From the NCBI RefSeq assembly GCF_900128505.1, contig NZ_LT669940.1, positions 550,756-614,755 on the forward strand: 64,000 nt of DNA. Reading direction: 5' to 3'. Of the stretch, positions 45,325 to 55,132 are shown one piece after another. The notes below the pieces were generated by a model. It worked only from the letters and a program-made list of their open reading frames with translations. It searched no databases and was not told the DNA's origin. A program made the position numbers and the translations under genes. The first letter of the stretch is position 1; each line of letters begins with the position of its first letter. Source of the stretch: Parabacteroides timonensis. Its GTDB lineage: Bacteria > Bacteroidota > Bacteroidia > Bacteroidales > Tannerellaceae.

Positions 45325-46625
45325 AAATGGAAGATAAATTAATACAGGAATACCGAATACGGGAAGTTGATTTTCAACTACCGTTGCCGGAGGATGGCTG
45401 GGAAAAGCTCGAAGCAGCGTTTTCTGCTACTCCACATGTCCGTCGCTTCCCTTATCGTTGGTTGGCGGCAGCAGTGTCTTTTTTGGCAGTTTTAGGTTCA
45501 GCTCTTTACTTTATGGGGATAGATAAGGAGATAGAACCGGTCTTGTCGGATATCGTTCTTCCTGCGGAGTCGGGAGGTGGTGGTACATCTGCTCCGGTTG
45601 TTATGCCGGTTGAAGAGATAAAACCGCAGCCGGTGACGAAGCAATTGGCGGCTATCGTGCAAAAGGTGGAACCGGAATTACCGGGACTGACTGAAACGAT
45701 GTCGGAGATTTATTTGTCTATTTCTGCTTATTTCCATGCAGAGATAGGAGAAGAGAATGTTACGGAAAATAACTCTAACAGCCGGTCGGTTGTGGAAAGG
45801 AGCGGCCAGTATGAGTACGTTCCGGAAAGGAGTTATGAGACTTTGCCGAAGAAGCAATCTTCATCGGGTAAAGGATGGACATTCGGTTTGTATGCCGGGA
45901 ATATGTTTGACCGCCATTCTTCTGCGTCGGAAGGATTAGCGATGTTCAATGGTTCGGCAACCCGTTCGGATGTAAGTGTGAATAATAATCCGGGTTCGGG
46001 AACATTTGAAGATTACATGAATAATGTGGCTTCAAATGCTTCGAACTTCCGGGATCCGGGGGATTATTCCATGTTTGAGAAGATAGCTGCGGCCAACTAT
46101 CAGAAGCCATCGGGAACAAAGATGAAGCATAAGTTCCCGCTTTCGGCAGGACTTTCGGTAAAGAAAAAGATCAACGACAAGCTTTCGGTGGAAAGCGGTT
46201 TGGTTTATACCTTCCTTTCGTCGGAACTGTCGGCCGGTGAAGTAGATTTCTATTCGCAGGAGCAGCGCCTGCATTATCTGGGTATTCCTTTGAAAGTGAA
46301 TTATACCTTGTGGAAGAAAGACCGTTTATCTGTTTACGCTTCTGCCGGAGGCATGGCGGAGATGTGTGTGGACGGTAGCCTGAATACAAATTATTACCTG
46401 AATAACGTTCGTGAACGTAAGAGTAAGACTGACCTTGATGTCAAAAAGGTGCAGTTGTCCGCTTTAGCTTCATTGGGTGTACAATATGACATATCTAAAC
46501 CTGTTAGTATCTATGCCGAACCCGGTATCGCCTATTATTTTGATGATAAGAGTGTGGTTGAGACGATCCGGAAAGAGCAGCCACTCTGTGCATCGGTGCA
46601 GTTCGGGGTTAGACTTTCATTTTGA
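45321..46625 (+). CDS. Transenvelope protein: cytoplasmic anti-sigma-like head, inner-membrane segment and C-terminal OM-barrel domain
   Basis: A 434-residue protein from ATG 45321 (the frame is open further back over the sigma gene, but the ATGA overlap decides the start). The first ~45 residues are acidic and amphipathic (EYRIREVDFQLPLPEDGWEK) without a signal peptide; a single transmembrane segment follows (WLAAAVSFLAVLGSALYFMG). Next is a ~150-residue Pro/Glu/Ser-rich region, then a PorT-like barrel pattern (GWTFGLYAGNMFD, FPLSAGLSVKKKI, SVESGLVYTFLSSE, LHYLGIPLKVNYTLW, final VQFGVRLSF). Such a chain could relay envelope state to the sigma factor. Whether the C-terminal part really inserts in the outer membrane is not proven. 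Confidence 0.75.
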   Translation: MKMEDKLIQEYRIREVDFQLPLPEDGWEKLEAAFSATPHVRRFPYRWLAAAVSFLAVLGSALYFMGIDKEIEPVLSDIVLPAESGGGGTSAPVVMPVEEIKPQPVTKQLAAIVQKVEPELPGLTETMSEIYLSISAYFHAEIGEENVTENNSNSRSVVERSGQYEYVPERSYETLPKKQSSSGKGWTFGLYAGNMFDRHSSASEGLAMFNGSATRSDVSVNNNPGSGTFEDYMNNVASNASNFRDPGDYSMFEKIAAANYQKPSGTKMKHKFPLSAGLSVKKKINDKLSVESGLVYTFLSSELSAGEVDFYSQEQRLHYLGIPLKVNYTLWKKDRLSVYASAGGMAEMCVDGSLNTNYYLNNVRERKSKTDLDVKKVQLSALASLGVQYDISKPVSIYAEPGIAYYFDDKSVVETIRKEQPLCASVQFGVRLSF

Positions 46626-46663
46626 TGAGATGTGATGATGATTTCCTGTACAGGAAAAAAGAT

Positions 46664-46700
46664 GAGCAGGGTTTCCGACGGGGAGCCCTGCTCTTTCTTT
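46664..46700. terminator. Bidirectional terminator between barrel protein and FAD oxidoreductase
   Basis: GAGCAGGG ... CCCTGCTC hairpin with a T-rich tail, between convergent genes. A separate perfect 16-bp palindrome, TTTCCTGTACAGGAAA, lies just upstream at 46642-46657. Confidence 0.75.
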
Positions 46701-46729
46701 ATAGATGCTTCGGATATTTCAGGAGAACA

Positions 46730-48589
46730 CTATTTGATGAGGTTATAGATTTGTTTGAGTACATTTAATCTACTGGTTTTCCCGCATTCTACACCAGACA
46801 GAGGCTGATTACATAGAGATTGCCAGTTTTTTAATGTTTCACTGTCAATAGAAGCATTTAATTTTGCATTCCAGTCTGGCAAATAACCTCGTAATCCCAT
46901 ATACTGAACTAAACGGAAATTCGGGTCAGTATAGGACATATCACGAAAATACATGAGTGTTACCTTTTGATCGAGTAACTTTTCCTGTAGCTTATCTAAA
47001 CATACATTTTGTATTTTAACATGATCGTCTATCGCTATTGCAGCAGAAACCCCGGCTGCCTGTCCGATAGCCATCCAGCACGGCTCCATTCGCAAAGTAG
47101 AGAAACCAATATGGGATCCGGAGACGGGGACAGGGAGTAATAAGTTATCGACATTTTTAGGAACCATAACTCCGAAAGGTACCGTGTAAACTGCAGTAGG
47201 ATAGCTCAGGAAACCATCCAGATGTACGCGCCCTATCTCTCTTTTCCTTACGGCATGCGAGTCGAGTGGATAATGGCTTGCAGTAATGCTCGTCTCATGG
47301 ATCGGAGGTCTTCCGCCCGGAGTTACGGGTATCGCATCATTGGCCGTGAAGAAATATATTCCTTCGAAACGTCGTCCTTCACGTACGTATACCTGACGAG
47401 GAAAATGGCCGTTATCAAGGTATTCATCTTTTGCTAATCCCCATTCCTGAGCCGCTTTACGAAAATGTACGGGTAACTCTGGATCATTTTGGGCAAACCA
47501 AAACAGCCCTTCTATGTATTCCTGCAAACGCTTGGCGAATTTATCCCTCCACTCCCAGGAGGAAGTCGGCCAAGGCCAGTTTTCTTCTGGAAGATCGGTT
47601 GAAATAAATGCGTCATGTTGGTTATTGGCGTCTGTTTTCATATTAGGCAGATGCACAATATTGGTTATTTTATTGATCCCCCATCTATCTCCGGGAAGTT
47701 CGGATGGATTACCCGCTTTGATATGTCTGCGGTTTTTCTCCTTCATTTCAGGAGTTACGCTTTCCATCTTGGCATTGGTATTCCGACCGGTCCATACATC
47801 TTCTATAAGGGAAATATATTCATTCCGGTTATAGTTTTCTGGTTTGCTGAAGAGAGCCCTGTTCTTGGGATTATTTGTCAGGCAAAGACGATAGTTATAA
47901 GATTGTACGGCATTATCGGCCTCAAAAGTACTGCCCGCTCCTTCCGGACCATTCCAATATTTGTAAACACGGCCAGCCCCAGGTTCATTGAACTCTTCTT
48001 TACTTTCTCTACCAACCCGGAAAGGAACACCGGCCGCAGCTCCCAGGTCTCCTTCATAAGTTGCATCCAGGAAAATATTTCCTACATATATTTCTTTCTG
48101 TCCGTTTTCTCTGTTTAATACGTGTATTTGTTTTATGCGGTCATTATGTATCACGATATTTTCTTTTTCCGCATCAAATTGTCGCATTTTGAGAATAGTA
48201 ATTTTATCCTGGTGTTCATTTATCATCTCGTCGAAAACCTTGGCTCCGACGGATGGTTCGAAATGATATCCGTCCACACATAATCTAACCTGTTCGGAAT
48301 TGGCCCCGTACGTATCGGTATAGTGTTGCTTTATCCTGTCGACAAACTCCCGGAATAATCCGGAAGTTGCCTCACGTGTTCCGATATCGGTGGCTCCCAG
48401 TCCATTGGCTGGTAAGCCCCCAATATAGTTGCTTCTTTCCAGTATAACTGAACTTTTCCCTAAACGAGCAGCTGCAATGGCAGCCATGATCCCACCCGGA
48501 TTACCTCCAACGATAACCAGATCATACTGTTGTTGAGCGGAGAGGGTTAAACAGAAAGAATACAATAAAATGAATAACCGAATTTTCAT
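46730..48589 (-). CDS. Exported FAD-dependent oxidoreductase
   Basis: A 619-residue protein with Sec signal peptide (MKIRLFILLYSFCLTLSAQ) followed directly by the dinucleotide fold YDLVIVGGNPGGIMAAIAAA and SVILERSNYIGG, as in the FAD_oxidored family (PF12831 type). The C-terminal FAD contact is seen in VSGSHIGFSTLRMEPCWMAI and GQAAGVSAAIA. Substrate unknown; such enzymes often oxidise sugar or polyol hydroxyls. Last gene of the SusCD operon, 12 nt after the Gfo/Idh/MocA gene, and presumably periplasmic like its partners. Confidence 0.85.
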   Translation of the reverse strand: MKIRLFILLYSFCLTLSAQQQYDLVIVGGNPGGIMAAIAAARLGKSSVILERSNYIGGLPANGLGATDIGTREATSGLFREFVDRIKQHYTDTYGANSEQVRLCVDGYHFEPSVGAKVFDEMINEHQDKITILKMRQFDAEKENIVIHNDRIKQIHVLNRENGQKEIYVGNIFLDATYEGDLGAAAGVPFRVGRESKEEFNEPGAGRVYKYWNGPEGAGSTFEADNAVQSYNYRLCLTNNPKNRALFSKPENYNRNEYISLIEDVWTGRNTNAKMESVTPEMKEKNRRHIKAGNPSELPGDRWGINKITNIVHLPNMKTDANNQHDAFISTDLPEENWPWPTSSWEWRDKFAKRLQEYIEGLFWFAQNDPELPVHFRKAAQEWGLAKDEYLDNGHFPRQVYVREGRRFEGIYFFTANDAIPVTPGGRPPIHETSITASHYPLDSHAVRKREIGRVHLDGFLSYPTAVYTVPFGVMVPKNVDNLLLPVPVSGSHIGFSTLRMEPCWMAIGQAAGVSAAIAIDDHVKIQNVCLDKLQEKLLDQKVTLMYFRDMSYTDPNFRLVQYMGLRGYLPDWNAKLNASIDSETLKNWQSLCNQPLSGVECGKTSRLNVLKQIYNLIK

Positions 48590-48601
48590 GAGTCTATAGA
48601 A

Positions 48602-49990
48602 TTATAAGATTCGTCGGTACATTTTTTTCTCTTGCGGAACAATGGAAGTCAGATCTTCTATGTTGACAGGAGCTTTAGTCTTGATACTTTGACGAGCTGC
48701 TATACCAATCAGGCAAGCCAATGCTCCATCCCTTGAGCCTGCACATTGTTTGAACGGGTCAGGGGTGTCTTGAATGAAAATCTGATCTTTCAATAATTTA
48801 TCTCCACCTCCGTGCCCGGAAGTAGCAAACGGGACTTGGATATACTCACGTTTTGAGAAATTCTTGAACAGGATTATTTCATCATAACTTCTATCGTTCA
48901 TTTTCTTAGATTCCTGTATCCATGCATCAATACGTCCTTTAGTCCCATTAAATGCAATCCGGTATCCTTCATAAGGAGAATATGCTGTTAATGAATAAGA
49001 TACTTGTACGCCGTTCTTATACTTAATAGATGCTGCCATCTGGTCGAAGATATTTACATCGTTTCTGAAAACACATCCGTCTCTCAGGTAGTTATCGTAT
49101 TTTTCATTGTTCGTATAGAGCTTGGTCATAAACGAGCTTTTCGTTATATCCCAGTAGAACTCACAGTCTCTCGTATGAGCACAGGTTCGACAGTTTTCTC
49201 CTCTGAATTTGCCATTTTTGCCATAAAGATCTAAAGAACCAAGAGCGAAAACTGTTTCAGGATCGCTATCGATCCACCAGTTTAATAAATCAAAATGATG
49301 ACTGGCTTTATGAACCCATAAGGAACCGCTTTTCTCTGTCAATCTGTGCCATCTGCGGAAATAGTCTGCTCCATGTGACGTATCCAGATACCAATGGAAA
49401 TCGACAGATGTCAATTCTCCGATTTCACCGGCATGAAGAAGTTCCCACATTTTTGCCCTGTGGGGAGAATAACGATAGTTGAAAGTGATTCTACAATGTT
49501 TACCGGTTCTTTTTTCCGCATCTAATATTGCCTGTATTTTTTTCTCATCGGTGGTCATGGGTTTTTCTGTGAGAATATTTGCTCCCATTTCCATTCCTTT
49601 TATGATAAATTCGTGATGAGTTGCATCTACTGTACAGACTATTAATAATTCCGGTTTTGTCTCCTTCATCATTTTTTCAAAGTCGGTGTATGTAGGGCAG
49701 GAAACTTCAATGAAACCCTTAGCAAATTCCAGGCGTCCCGGATTAATATCACAAAGTCCGACAAATTCGAGATATTGTCCATAGGATTTTAATAAGTTAC
49801 GTCCCCACATCTCGCATCCGCGGGACCCTGTGCCAACCAATGCTACGGTGGTCTTTTTAGCAAGGGGGCCCAGATTTTTGACCATAGAAAGTGTTTGTGA
49901 CTGGATGGATGAACCCATTAGGGTACTCCCGGCAACTAAGCCGGAAGCTTTTAAAAAATCGCGTCTTGAAAAAATATTATTTGTATTCAT
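48602..49990 (-). CDS. Exported Gfo/Idh/MocA-family oxidoreductase (possible GH109-like)
   Basis: A 462-residue NAD(P)-binding protein. A twin-arginine signal is visible (FSRRDFLKASGLVAGSTLMG), then the Rossmann fold (VALVGTGSRGCEMWGRNLL; LCDINP) and the family hallmark ILTEKPMTTDE with the catalytic lysine. HKASHHFDLLNWWI is in the expected active-site area. A Cys-rich stretch (GENCRTCAHTRDCEF) could bind a metal. ATG 49990 is preferred over the frame start at 50038, which overlaps susD. Members include NAD-dependent glycosidases (GH109), so a hydrolytic role by transient oxidation is possible. Confidence 0.85.
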   Translation of the reverse strand: MNTNNIFSRRDFLKASGLVAGSTLMGSSIQSQTLSMVKNLGPLAKKTTVALVGTGSRGCEMWGRNLLKSYGQYLEFVGLCDINPGRLEFAKGFIEVSCPTYTDFEKMMKETKPELLIVCTVDATHHEFIIKGMEMGANILTEKPMTTDEKKIQAILDAEKRTGKHCRITFNYRYSPHRAKMWELLHAGEIGELTSVDFHWYLDTSHGADYFRRWHRLTEKSGSLWVHKASHHFDLLNWWIDSDPETVFALGSLDLYGKNGKFRGENCRTCAHTRDCEFYWDITKSSFMTKLYTNNEKYDNYLRDGCVFRNDVNIFDQMAASIKYKNGVQVSYSLTAYSPYEGYRIAFNGTKGRIDAWIQESKKMNDRSYDEIILFKNFSKREYIQVPFATSGHGGGDKLLKDQIFIQDTPDPFKQCAGSRDGALACLIGIAARQSIKTKAPVNIEDLTSIVPQEKKMYRRIL

Positions 49991-50006
49991 ATTAAGTTGT
50001 TGTAAA

Positions 50007-51740
50007 TTATTTATATCCTTGATTTTGTTTGAATTCATTTATATTGGTCACTTCATATAAAGCATCCTGTGGTAAAGGACGATAAATATGATAATCCTTG
50101 ATTAGTGTAATATCTGGATTCTTCTGTTTTACCCAGTCTACAAGCATACCGGTACGTTTCAGCATATACCATCTGTTAAGCTCACACCCCAGTTCCCGGG
50201 CTCCTTCTTCAAGTATAAATTCGATATTCATATCCGAAGCAGATACTTTTAATTCATTTTCATGTCCTTTAGTCAATGCTCGTTCTCTCAGCTTGGTGAT
50301 GACCTGGGCTGCTTTTTCCGGCTGATCCATTCTTACATATGCTTCTGCCAATGTGATATAAACTTCTCCTAAACGAAGGAGGATTACATCCTTGAATCCT
50401 TGTTCCCGTTTTGCATCATCTCTACTTGGATCGAGGAATTTAGTAACAGTATGGGCGCAAGAACGTCCGTCTACAGTTGGAATACCGGTATTAATATCAT
50501 ATATATCCGAAATGTTATCGACAGTAATACCTTTTTTCTCGTATGCATCGATGAACTCAGGAGTTACAACGTCGAGTGTCCGGATGAGTAAAGTATCTGA
50601 ATAATCGGGATCATTATTCCAGTTACCGGAAATTCGGCACCATGCTGTTTGGAATGTTTGCTCTCTTCGTTTATCATATTTATTAAAACAAGAGATATAA
50701 TAGTAAGTCGGCATGACCACACGAAATTCTCGTCCATATACGCGGGAATGGCTCCATAATCCATCGATATTCAAATTGGTGTTTTTAACGGATTTGTTAT
50801 ACCATCCGACATAATATCTGTGACAATAATTAGCATCATCTTTATATTTCCCGTCCGGTCCTTTGTCATCCATACCATTGTAAATAAGATCACTTGTAAA
50901 CTGGATAGACCAGATTATTTCGTCGTTAATCTGATTGTTTACATCAAATACTGAAGCATAATCGGGGAGTAGCTGATAATTATAGTCGTTGATGAGTGAG
51001 TTGCATAAAGCTATGCTTTCCTCATAACATTTTTGCTTTGTATAGCTTGTTTCATTAAGAATCGACTCGTCATAACCGGCCAGTGACATGAGTACCCTCA
51101 TACGAATACCTTTTACAACACCGATATTCATCCGACCCCATTTAGACTCTTGAGGATTATTTAATGCCTGGGCCGCTATATCCAGGTCTTTGAGTATTCT
51201 GTTATAAAAGGTCGCTATTCCTGGCTGATATCCGTCGGTGATTGCCGATTGTGAGGGTGTTTCGGCATAATGAGATGCCGGCCCCCAAGTTTCTACTATC
51301 AGGTAAAGATAAAAGGCACGTAAAGCATGCACTTCGGAGGTGAGAAAATCTCTTTTTTTCTCACTGGATATAGAAGCTTCGTTCACATATAAAACCCCCG
51401 TGTTTGCTATGTTTAAGAGCTGATAGAGATATGTCCAGTATTCTGAATTTACCGTATTGGAGATGAGTATAGCATCATTATAAGTGGATGATTCATACGC
51501 CCAACCGACTCCTTTCATGCCGTAAGTCGTAACATCGGTTCCTGTATCCGCAAACAACATTAACCTATCTGGTAATGTCCTGTTGCGCTGATACAAACTT
51601 AAGATAAGCGATTCAATGCCTTCTTCTGTTTTTGCATAAGTATCACTGATCAGTCCTTTGGGGTCTTCTTCCAGATAAGAGTCACATGAAGATAGGAAGA
51701 GAGCGGACATTATTAAAAAGGTAATAAATCTAATTTTCAT
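50007..51740 (-). CDS. SusD/RagB-family nutrient-binding lipoprotein
   Basis: A 577-residue surface lipoprotein (lipobox LSSC, Cys19) with the SusD pattern: CDSYLEEDPKGLISDTYAKT, TPR-like helices (HALRAFYLYLIVETWGP) and the C-terminal region RLGEVYITLAEAYVRMDQPE and EEGARELGCELNRWYML. It forms the lid of the SusC transporter encoded 10 nt upstream. No carbohydrate-binding residues can be assigned from sequence alone. Confidence 0.94.
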   Translation of the reverse strand: MKIRFITFLIMSALFLSSCDSYLEEDPKGLISDTYAKTEEGIESLILSLYQRNRTLPDRLMLFADTGTDVTTYGMKGVGWAYESSTYNDAILISNTVNSEYWTYLYQLLNIANTGVLYVNEASISSEKKRDFLTSEVHALRAFYLYLIVETWGPASHYAETPSQSAITDGYQPGIATFYNRILKDLDIAAQALNNPQESKWGRMNIGVVKGIRMRVLMSLAGYDESILNETSYTKQKCYEESIALCNSLINDYNYQLLPDYASVFDVNNQINDEIIWSIQFTSDLIYNGMDDKGPDGKYKDDANYCHRYYVGWYNKSVKNTNLNIDGLWSHSRVYGREFRVVMPTYYYISCFNKYDKRREQTFQTAWCRISGNWNNDPDYSDTLLIRTLDVVTPEFIDAYEKKGITVDNISDIYDINTGIPTVDGRSCAHTVTKFLDPSRDDAKREQGFKDVILLRLGEVYITLAEAYVRMDQPEKAAQVITKLRERALTKGHENELKVSASDMNIEFILEEGARELGCELNRWYMLKRTGMLVDWVKQKNPDITLIKDYHIYRPLPQDALYEVTNINEFKQNQGYK

Positions 51741-51750
51741 GACAACAAGT

Positions 51751-54700
51751 TTAAAATGTTACATTAATTCCTACATTATAACTACTTGGAACGGTGTAGT
51801 TGATATCTGGTGCTTCGGGCATAATACCGAAGTCTGTCGCTTTATATAAATATGCAATGTTTCTGAGTTGTACATAAATACGGGCTTTCTTTATAGCGTG
51901 GTATTTTGATAACATTTTATCAAAACTATATCCTAATGTGATGTCCTGCAGTTTTATATGATCGCCTTTTTGGTAACCGTTGGCTGCCCGGTAGGTATCC
52001 CAACCTTTGGACTGGTCGGCTTTCGGATATTGATTTGTTGGATTATCCGGAGTCCAGTAATCGACTGTAGGTTGCCATCTTTGTCCGTCAAGTACAATAT
52101 CGTTGAATGGAGAAAATGCGAATGAATATCCCCATCTTGAGTTAATATTGAACGAAAAGTCGAAACCTTTATATTGCAGACTACCTCCTAAAGATACGAT
52201 CCATTTCGGACGAGTTTGCCCCAGAATAACCCTGTCGTCTGCCGCACTGATCGAACCGTCACTGTTTTGATCTTTTATTTTTATATCTCCTGGTGTTGCA
52301 TTATATTTGGCAGCCTCTTCCTCTTCACCCAGTTGCCAGATACCTATCTTCTCATAATTATAAAGAACTCCCATCGGCTTACCTATAAACCATTTGTTAT
52401 TAGGCAAATCTTCCCCACTGATCAATTCGATTATCTTCTCCCAGTTTCTGGAAGCGTTGATTGTGAAATCTACAGAGAGATCTCTTTGTCTGATAGGATT
52501 TATATTTAAACTGGCTTCCAATCCCCGGTTCTGGGTTTTGCCGATGTTTTGCCAGATCTCTGTGAATCCGGTGAAGGTGGGAATAGCCCTTTTCATTAAT
52601 ACATCGCTAGTCTGTGTATTGTAGAATTCAAAATAACCACTGATTTTATTGTTCAGAAAGCCGAAATCAAGGCCCGCATTGATCGTTCTTGATATTTCCC
52701 ATCCCAAATCAAGATTGACAATGGAACTGGGGTGATAGGTGTAGAATTTATCGGCAGAATTTTCTCCCCATAGATAAGCTCCCTGCATTAGGGTGGACAG
52801 AGTTTGGTAGGGATCAATAGCCGTATTACCAACAGTTCCGTAAGAGAGGCGAGCTTTCAGGTTATTAATCCAGGATATATCCTGCATAAAGTCTTCATCT
52901 TTAATACTCCACCCGATTCCTCCGGAAGGGAAGTAGGCCCATTTATTTCCCTTGGCTAACCGGGAAGAACCGTCGGCACGAATAGCCGCATTCAGAAAAT
53001 ATTTGTTTTTATAATTATAACGGGCACGTATCAGACCGGAAACGAGAGACCATTCTTGATATGTGCTGTTGATTTGAATATTTTCGCTATTAGACGCCAA
53101 ATTGTGATAGCTGGTATATTCCACAGGTTGATTCTCTCCGGATAGTTTTGAGCTGTCATATTTGTAACGTTGAATTTCTCCAACCAAGTCAACTGTCAGA
53201 TGGTGACCTCCGAAATCCTTATCGTATGAAATGATATTATTTAAAGTATATTGGTCATAATTCTGATAAGCTTTGCCGGAAGAGGTTTTTACTCCTTTAT
53301 TGTTATAAGAATCTTTACCATAGAAATAACCGTTCTTATAATCATCATAGGTGAATCCGAAATTCGTTTGCATACTTAAATCTTTCGTGAAACTTATATT
53401 AGATGTTAGATTCAAGTTCACCACATTCCTTTGCTTATCGTCGATAAACTGTCCGGGAAGATAATTGGCCAAAGGATTATATCCGGAAGTGTTTATCGGA
53501 TTCGGATAAAAATTTAACTCTCCATCTTCAGTGTAAGGTTGCGACAAAGGAGTCATATATAAAATATCATTTCCATATATACGGTACCCTGAAAGGTTAT
53601 TGCGGCGTAAGCGGATTGAAGTTCCTATTTTCCAGAAATCGGCTAACTCGTGATCTGCCGTGAGGGAAATATTTATGTTCTCTACATCATGAGTTTTATA
53701 ATATCCTTCTTCGTTGTCATATTTGAGTGATAAATAAAGTTGAGTTTTTTCACCGCTGTTACTTATACCCAGGTGATAACTTTGTACAAAACCGTTTCTG
53801 TAAACCAAATCTTGCCAGTCTGTATAATTCCCACTTTTGATAACATCAAGTTCAGAAGCAGCAAAAACATCCTCATCAGTAAAGGAATTATCCCAACCGT
53901 GAGCAAATCTATAACCATCACGACGAAATTGTGTATATTGTTCCCCTGATTGCATATCGATCATGTGAGGAATATTTACACCGAGATAAGCATTGAAATT
54001 AATCTCACGCTTAATCTCTTTTTTCCCTCGTTTAGTAGTAACAAGAATGACCCCGTTGGCTCCTCTTGAACCGTAGATAGCTGAACTGGCTGCATCTTTC
54101 AGTACTTCCATGGAGGCGATATCGTATGAATTAACATCACTCAGGTTTCCCGGTACCCCGTCAATAATAACAAGTGGACTGTTTCCTGCATTTAGTGATC
54201 GGGCACCACGAATTAGGATGCTTCTGTCGTCTCCGGGGAATCTGGCTGATTCAATATCTACCCCGGCAACTTTCCCTTGTAGGACATCTTTTACATTGGG
54301 GGTGGAAGCATTACTGAATTCATCGCCTTTTACATTAGCCATTGCACTTACGATCTCCCTTTTACGTGAAGTCCCGTAGCCGACAACTACGATTTCGTCG
54401 ATAGCTTGGTTGTCTTCTGTCAGTGTTATGTTAAATATATCTTTGCCGGCTAGACTTGTTTCATATGTCTTAAATCCTATATAAGAAACGTTTAAAATAC
54501 CGTTTTCGGGAACATTCAATGTGAATTTTCCATCTATATCGGAAACAGATCCATTAGTAGTTCCTTTCACAACTACATTTACTCCTGTAATCGGAACACC
54601 GTTATTATCGGTAACAGTCCCTTTTATTTGTTTTGTCTTTTGTAATGGTTTTACAATCAGTGCAATCTGGTAGTTTGTTATTTCAAATGTGAGATTAGTA

Positions 54701-54975
54701 GGATTTAGCATAATCTCCATCGCCTTATGAATACTCATTTGCTCAGCCTTCAGGCTTACGCGTTGAGTAAGATCGGTTTTATTTGCATCATAAAAGAATT
54801 TGTAATTACTTATTCCCTGAATTTGCTTGATGGCATCAGACAGTTGGATATCAGAAAATGAAATGGTTATTTTTTCAGATGACTTTGTTGCCTGAATATT
54901 ATTTGTGAAAAAGAATATAAGGATGAATAGAATAAAATATGCTTTCTTTTTCAGAATTATTCTCTTATTATTCAT
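51751..54975 (-). CDS. SusC/RagA-family TonB-dependent transporter with STN signalling domain
   Basis: A 1074-residue outer-membrane transporter. After the signal peptide comes an STN domain (about residues 33-108: ITISFSDIQLSDAIKQIQGI ... VSLKAEQMSIHKAMEIML), a carboxypeptidase-D-like domain (about 115-195: GTVTDNNGVPITGVNVVVKG, IDGKFTLNVPENG), a TonB-box-like DEIVVVGYGTSRKRE, the plug (NVKDVLQGKVAGVDI, SAIYGSRGANGVILVTTKRG) and a 22-strand-type barrel. The STN domain is what contacts FecR-type anti-sigma proteins, encoded just upstream, so import of the ligand should induce the operon. Confidence 0.95.
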   Translation of the reverse strand: MNNKRIILKKKAYFILFILIFFFTNNIQATKSSEKITISFSDIQLSDAIKQIQGISNYKFFYDANKTDLTQRVSLKAEQMSIHKAMEIMLNPTNLTFEITNYQIALIVKPLQKTKQIKGTVTDNNGVPITGVNVVVKGTTNGSVSDIDGKFTLNVPENGILNVSYIGFKTYETSLAGKDIFNITLTEDNQAIDEIVVVGYGTSRKREIVSAMANVKGDEFSNASTPNVKDVLQGKVAGVDIESARFPGDDRSILIRGARSLNAGNSPLVIIDGVPGNLSDVNSYDIASMEVLKDAASSAIYGSRGANGVILVTTKRGKKEIKREINFNAYLGVNIPHMIDMQSGEQYTQFRRDGYRFAHGWDNSFTDEDVFAASELDVIKSGNYTDWQDLVYRNGFVQSYHLGISNSGEKTQLYLSLKYDNEEGYYKTHDVENINISLTADHELADFWKIGTSIRLRRNNLSGYRIYGNDILYMTPLSQPYTEDGELNFYPNPINTSGYNPLANYLPGQFIDDKQRNVVNLNLTSNISFTKDLSMQTNFGFTYDDYKNGYFYGKDSYNNKGVKTSSGKAYQNYDQYTLNNIISYDKDFGGHHLTVDLVGEIQRYKYDSSKLSGENQPVEYTSYHNLASNSENIQINSTYQEWSLVSGLIRARYNYKNKYFLNAAIRADGSSRLAKGNKWAYFPSGGIGWSIKDEDFMQDISWINNLKARLSYGTVGNTAIDPYQTLSTLMQGAYLWGENSADKFYTYHPSSIVNLDLGWEISRTINAGLDFGFLNNKISGYFEFYNTQTSDVLMKRAIPTFTGFTEIWQNIGKTQNRGLEASLNINPIRQRDLSVDFTINASRNWEKIIELISGEDLPNNKWFIGKPMGVLYNYEKIGIWQLGEEEEAAKYNATPGDIKIKDQNSDGSISAADDRVILGQTRPKWIVSLGGSLQYKGFDFSFNINSRWGYSFAFSPFNDIVLDGQRWQPTVDYWTPDNPTNQYPKADQSKGWDTYRAANGYQKGDHIKLQDITLGYSFDKMLSKYHAIKKARIYVQLRNIAYLYKATDFGIMPEAPDINYTVPSSYNVGINVTF

Positions 54976-55075
54976 ATATTTGTAATATTAGAAGTTAACA
55001 TTTTGAACGTATGTCAAACCGTCAAATTTGGATTAACGTTCGGAGTGTTCTCTGGACGGATTATTTCCGTTGTAA

Positions 55076-55097
55076 GGCACAAGTTCCAGCTTGTGCC
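55076..55097. terminator. Hairpin between fecR-like and susC-like genes
   Basis: GGCACAA / TTGTGCC with an 8-nt loop. On the minus strand the downstream tail is not T-rich, so it may attenuate between the regulatory and structural genes or simply be a stem-loop. Confidence 0.4.
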
Positions 55098-55132
55098 TTT
55101 GTTTTCATCTTACTGCATAGGCATTTTGTTTT

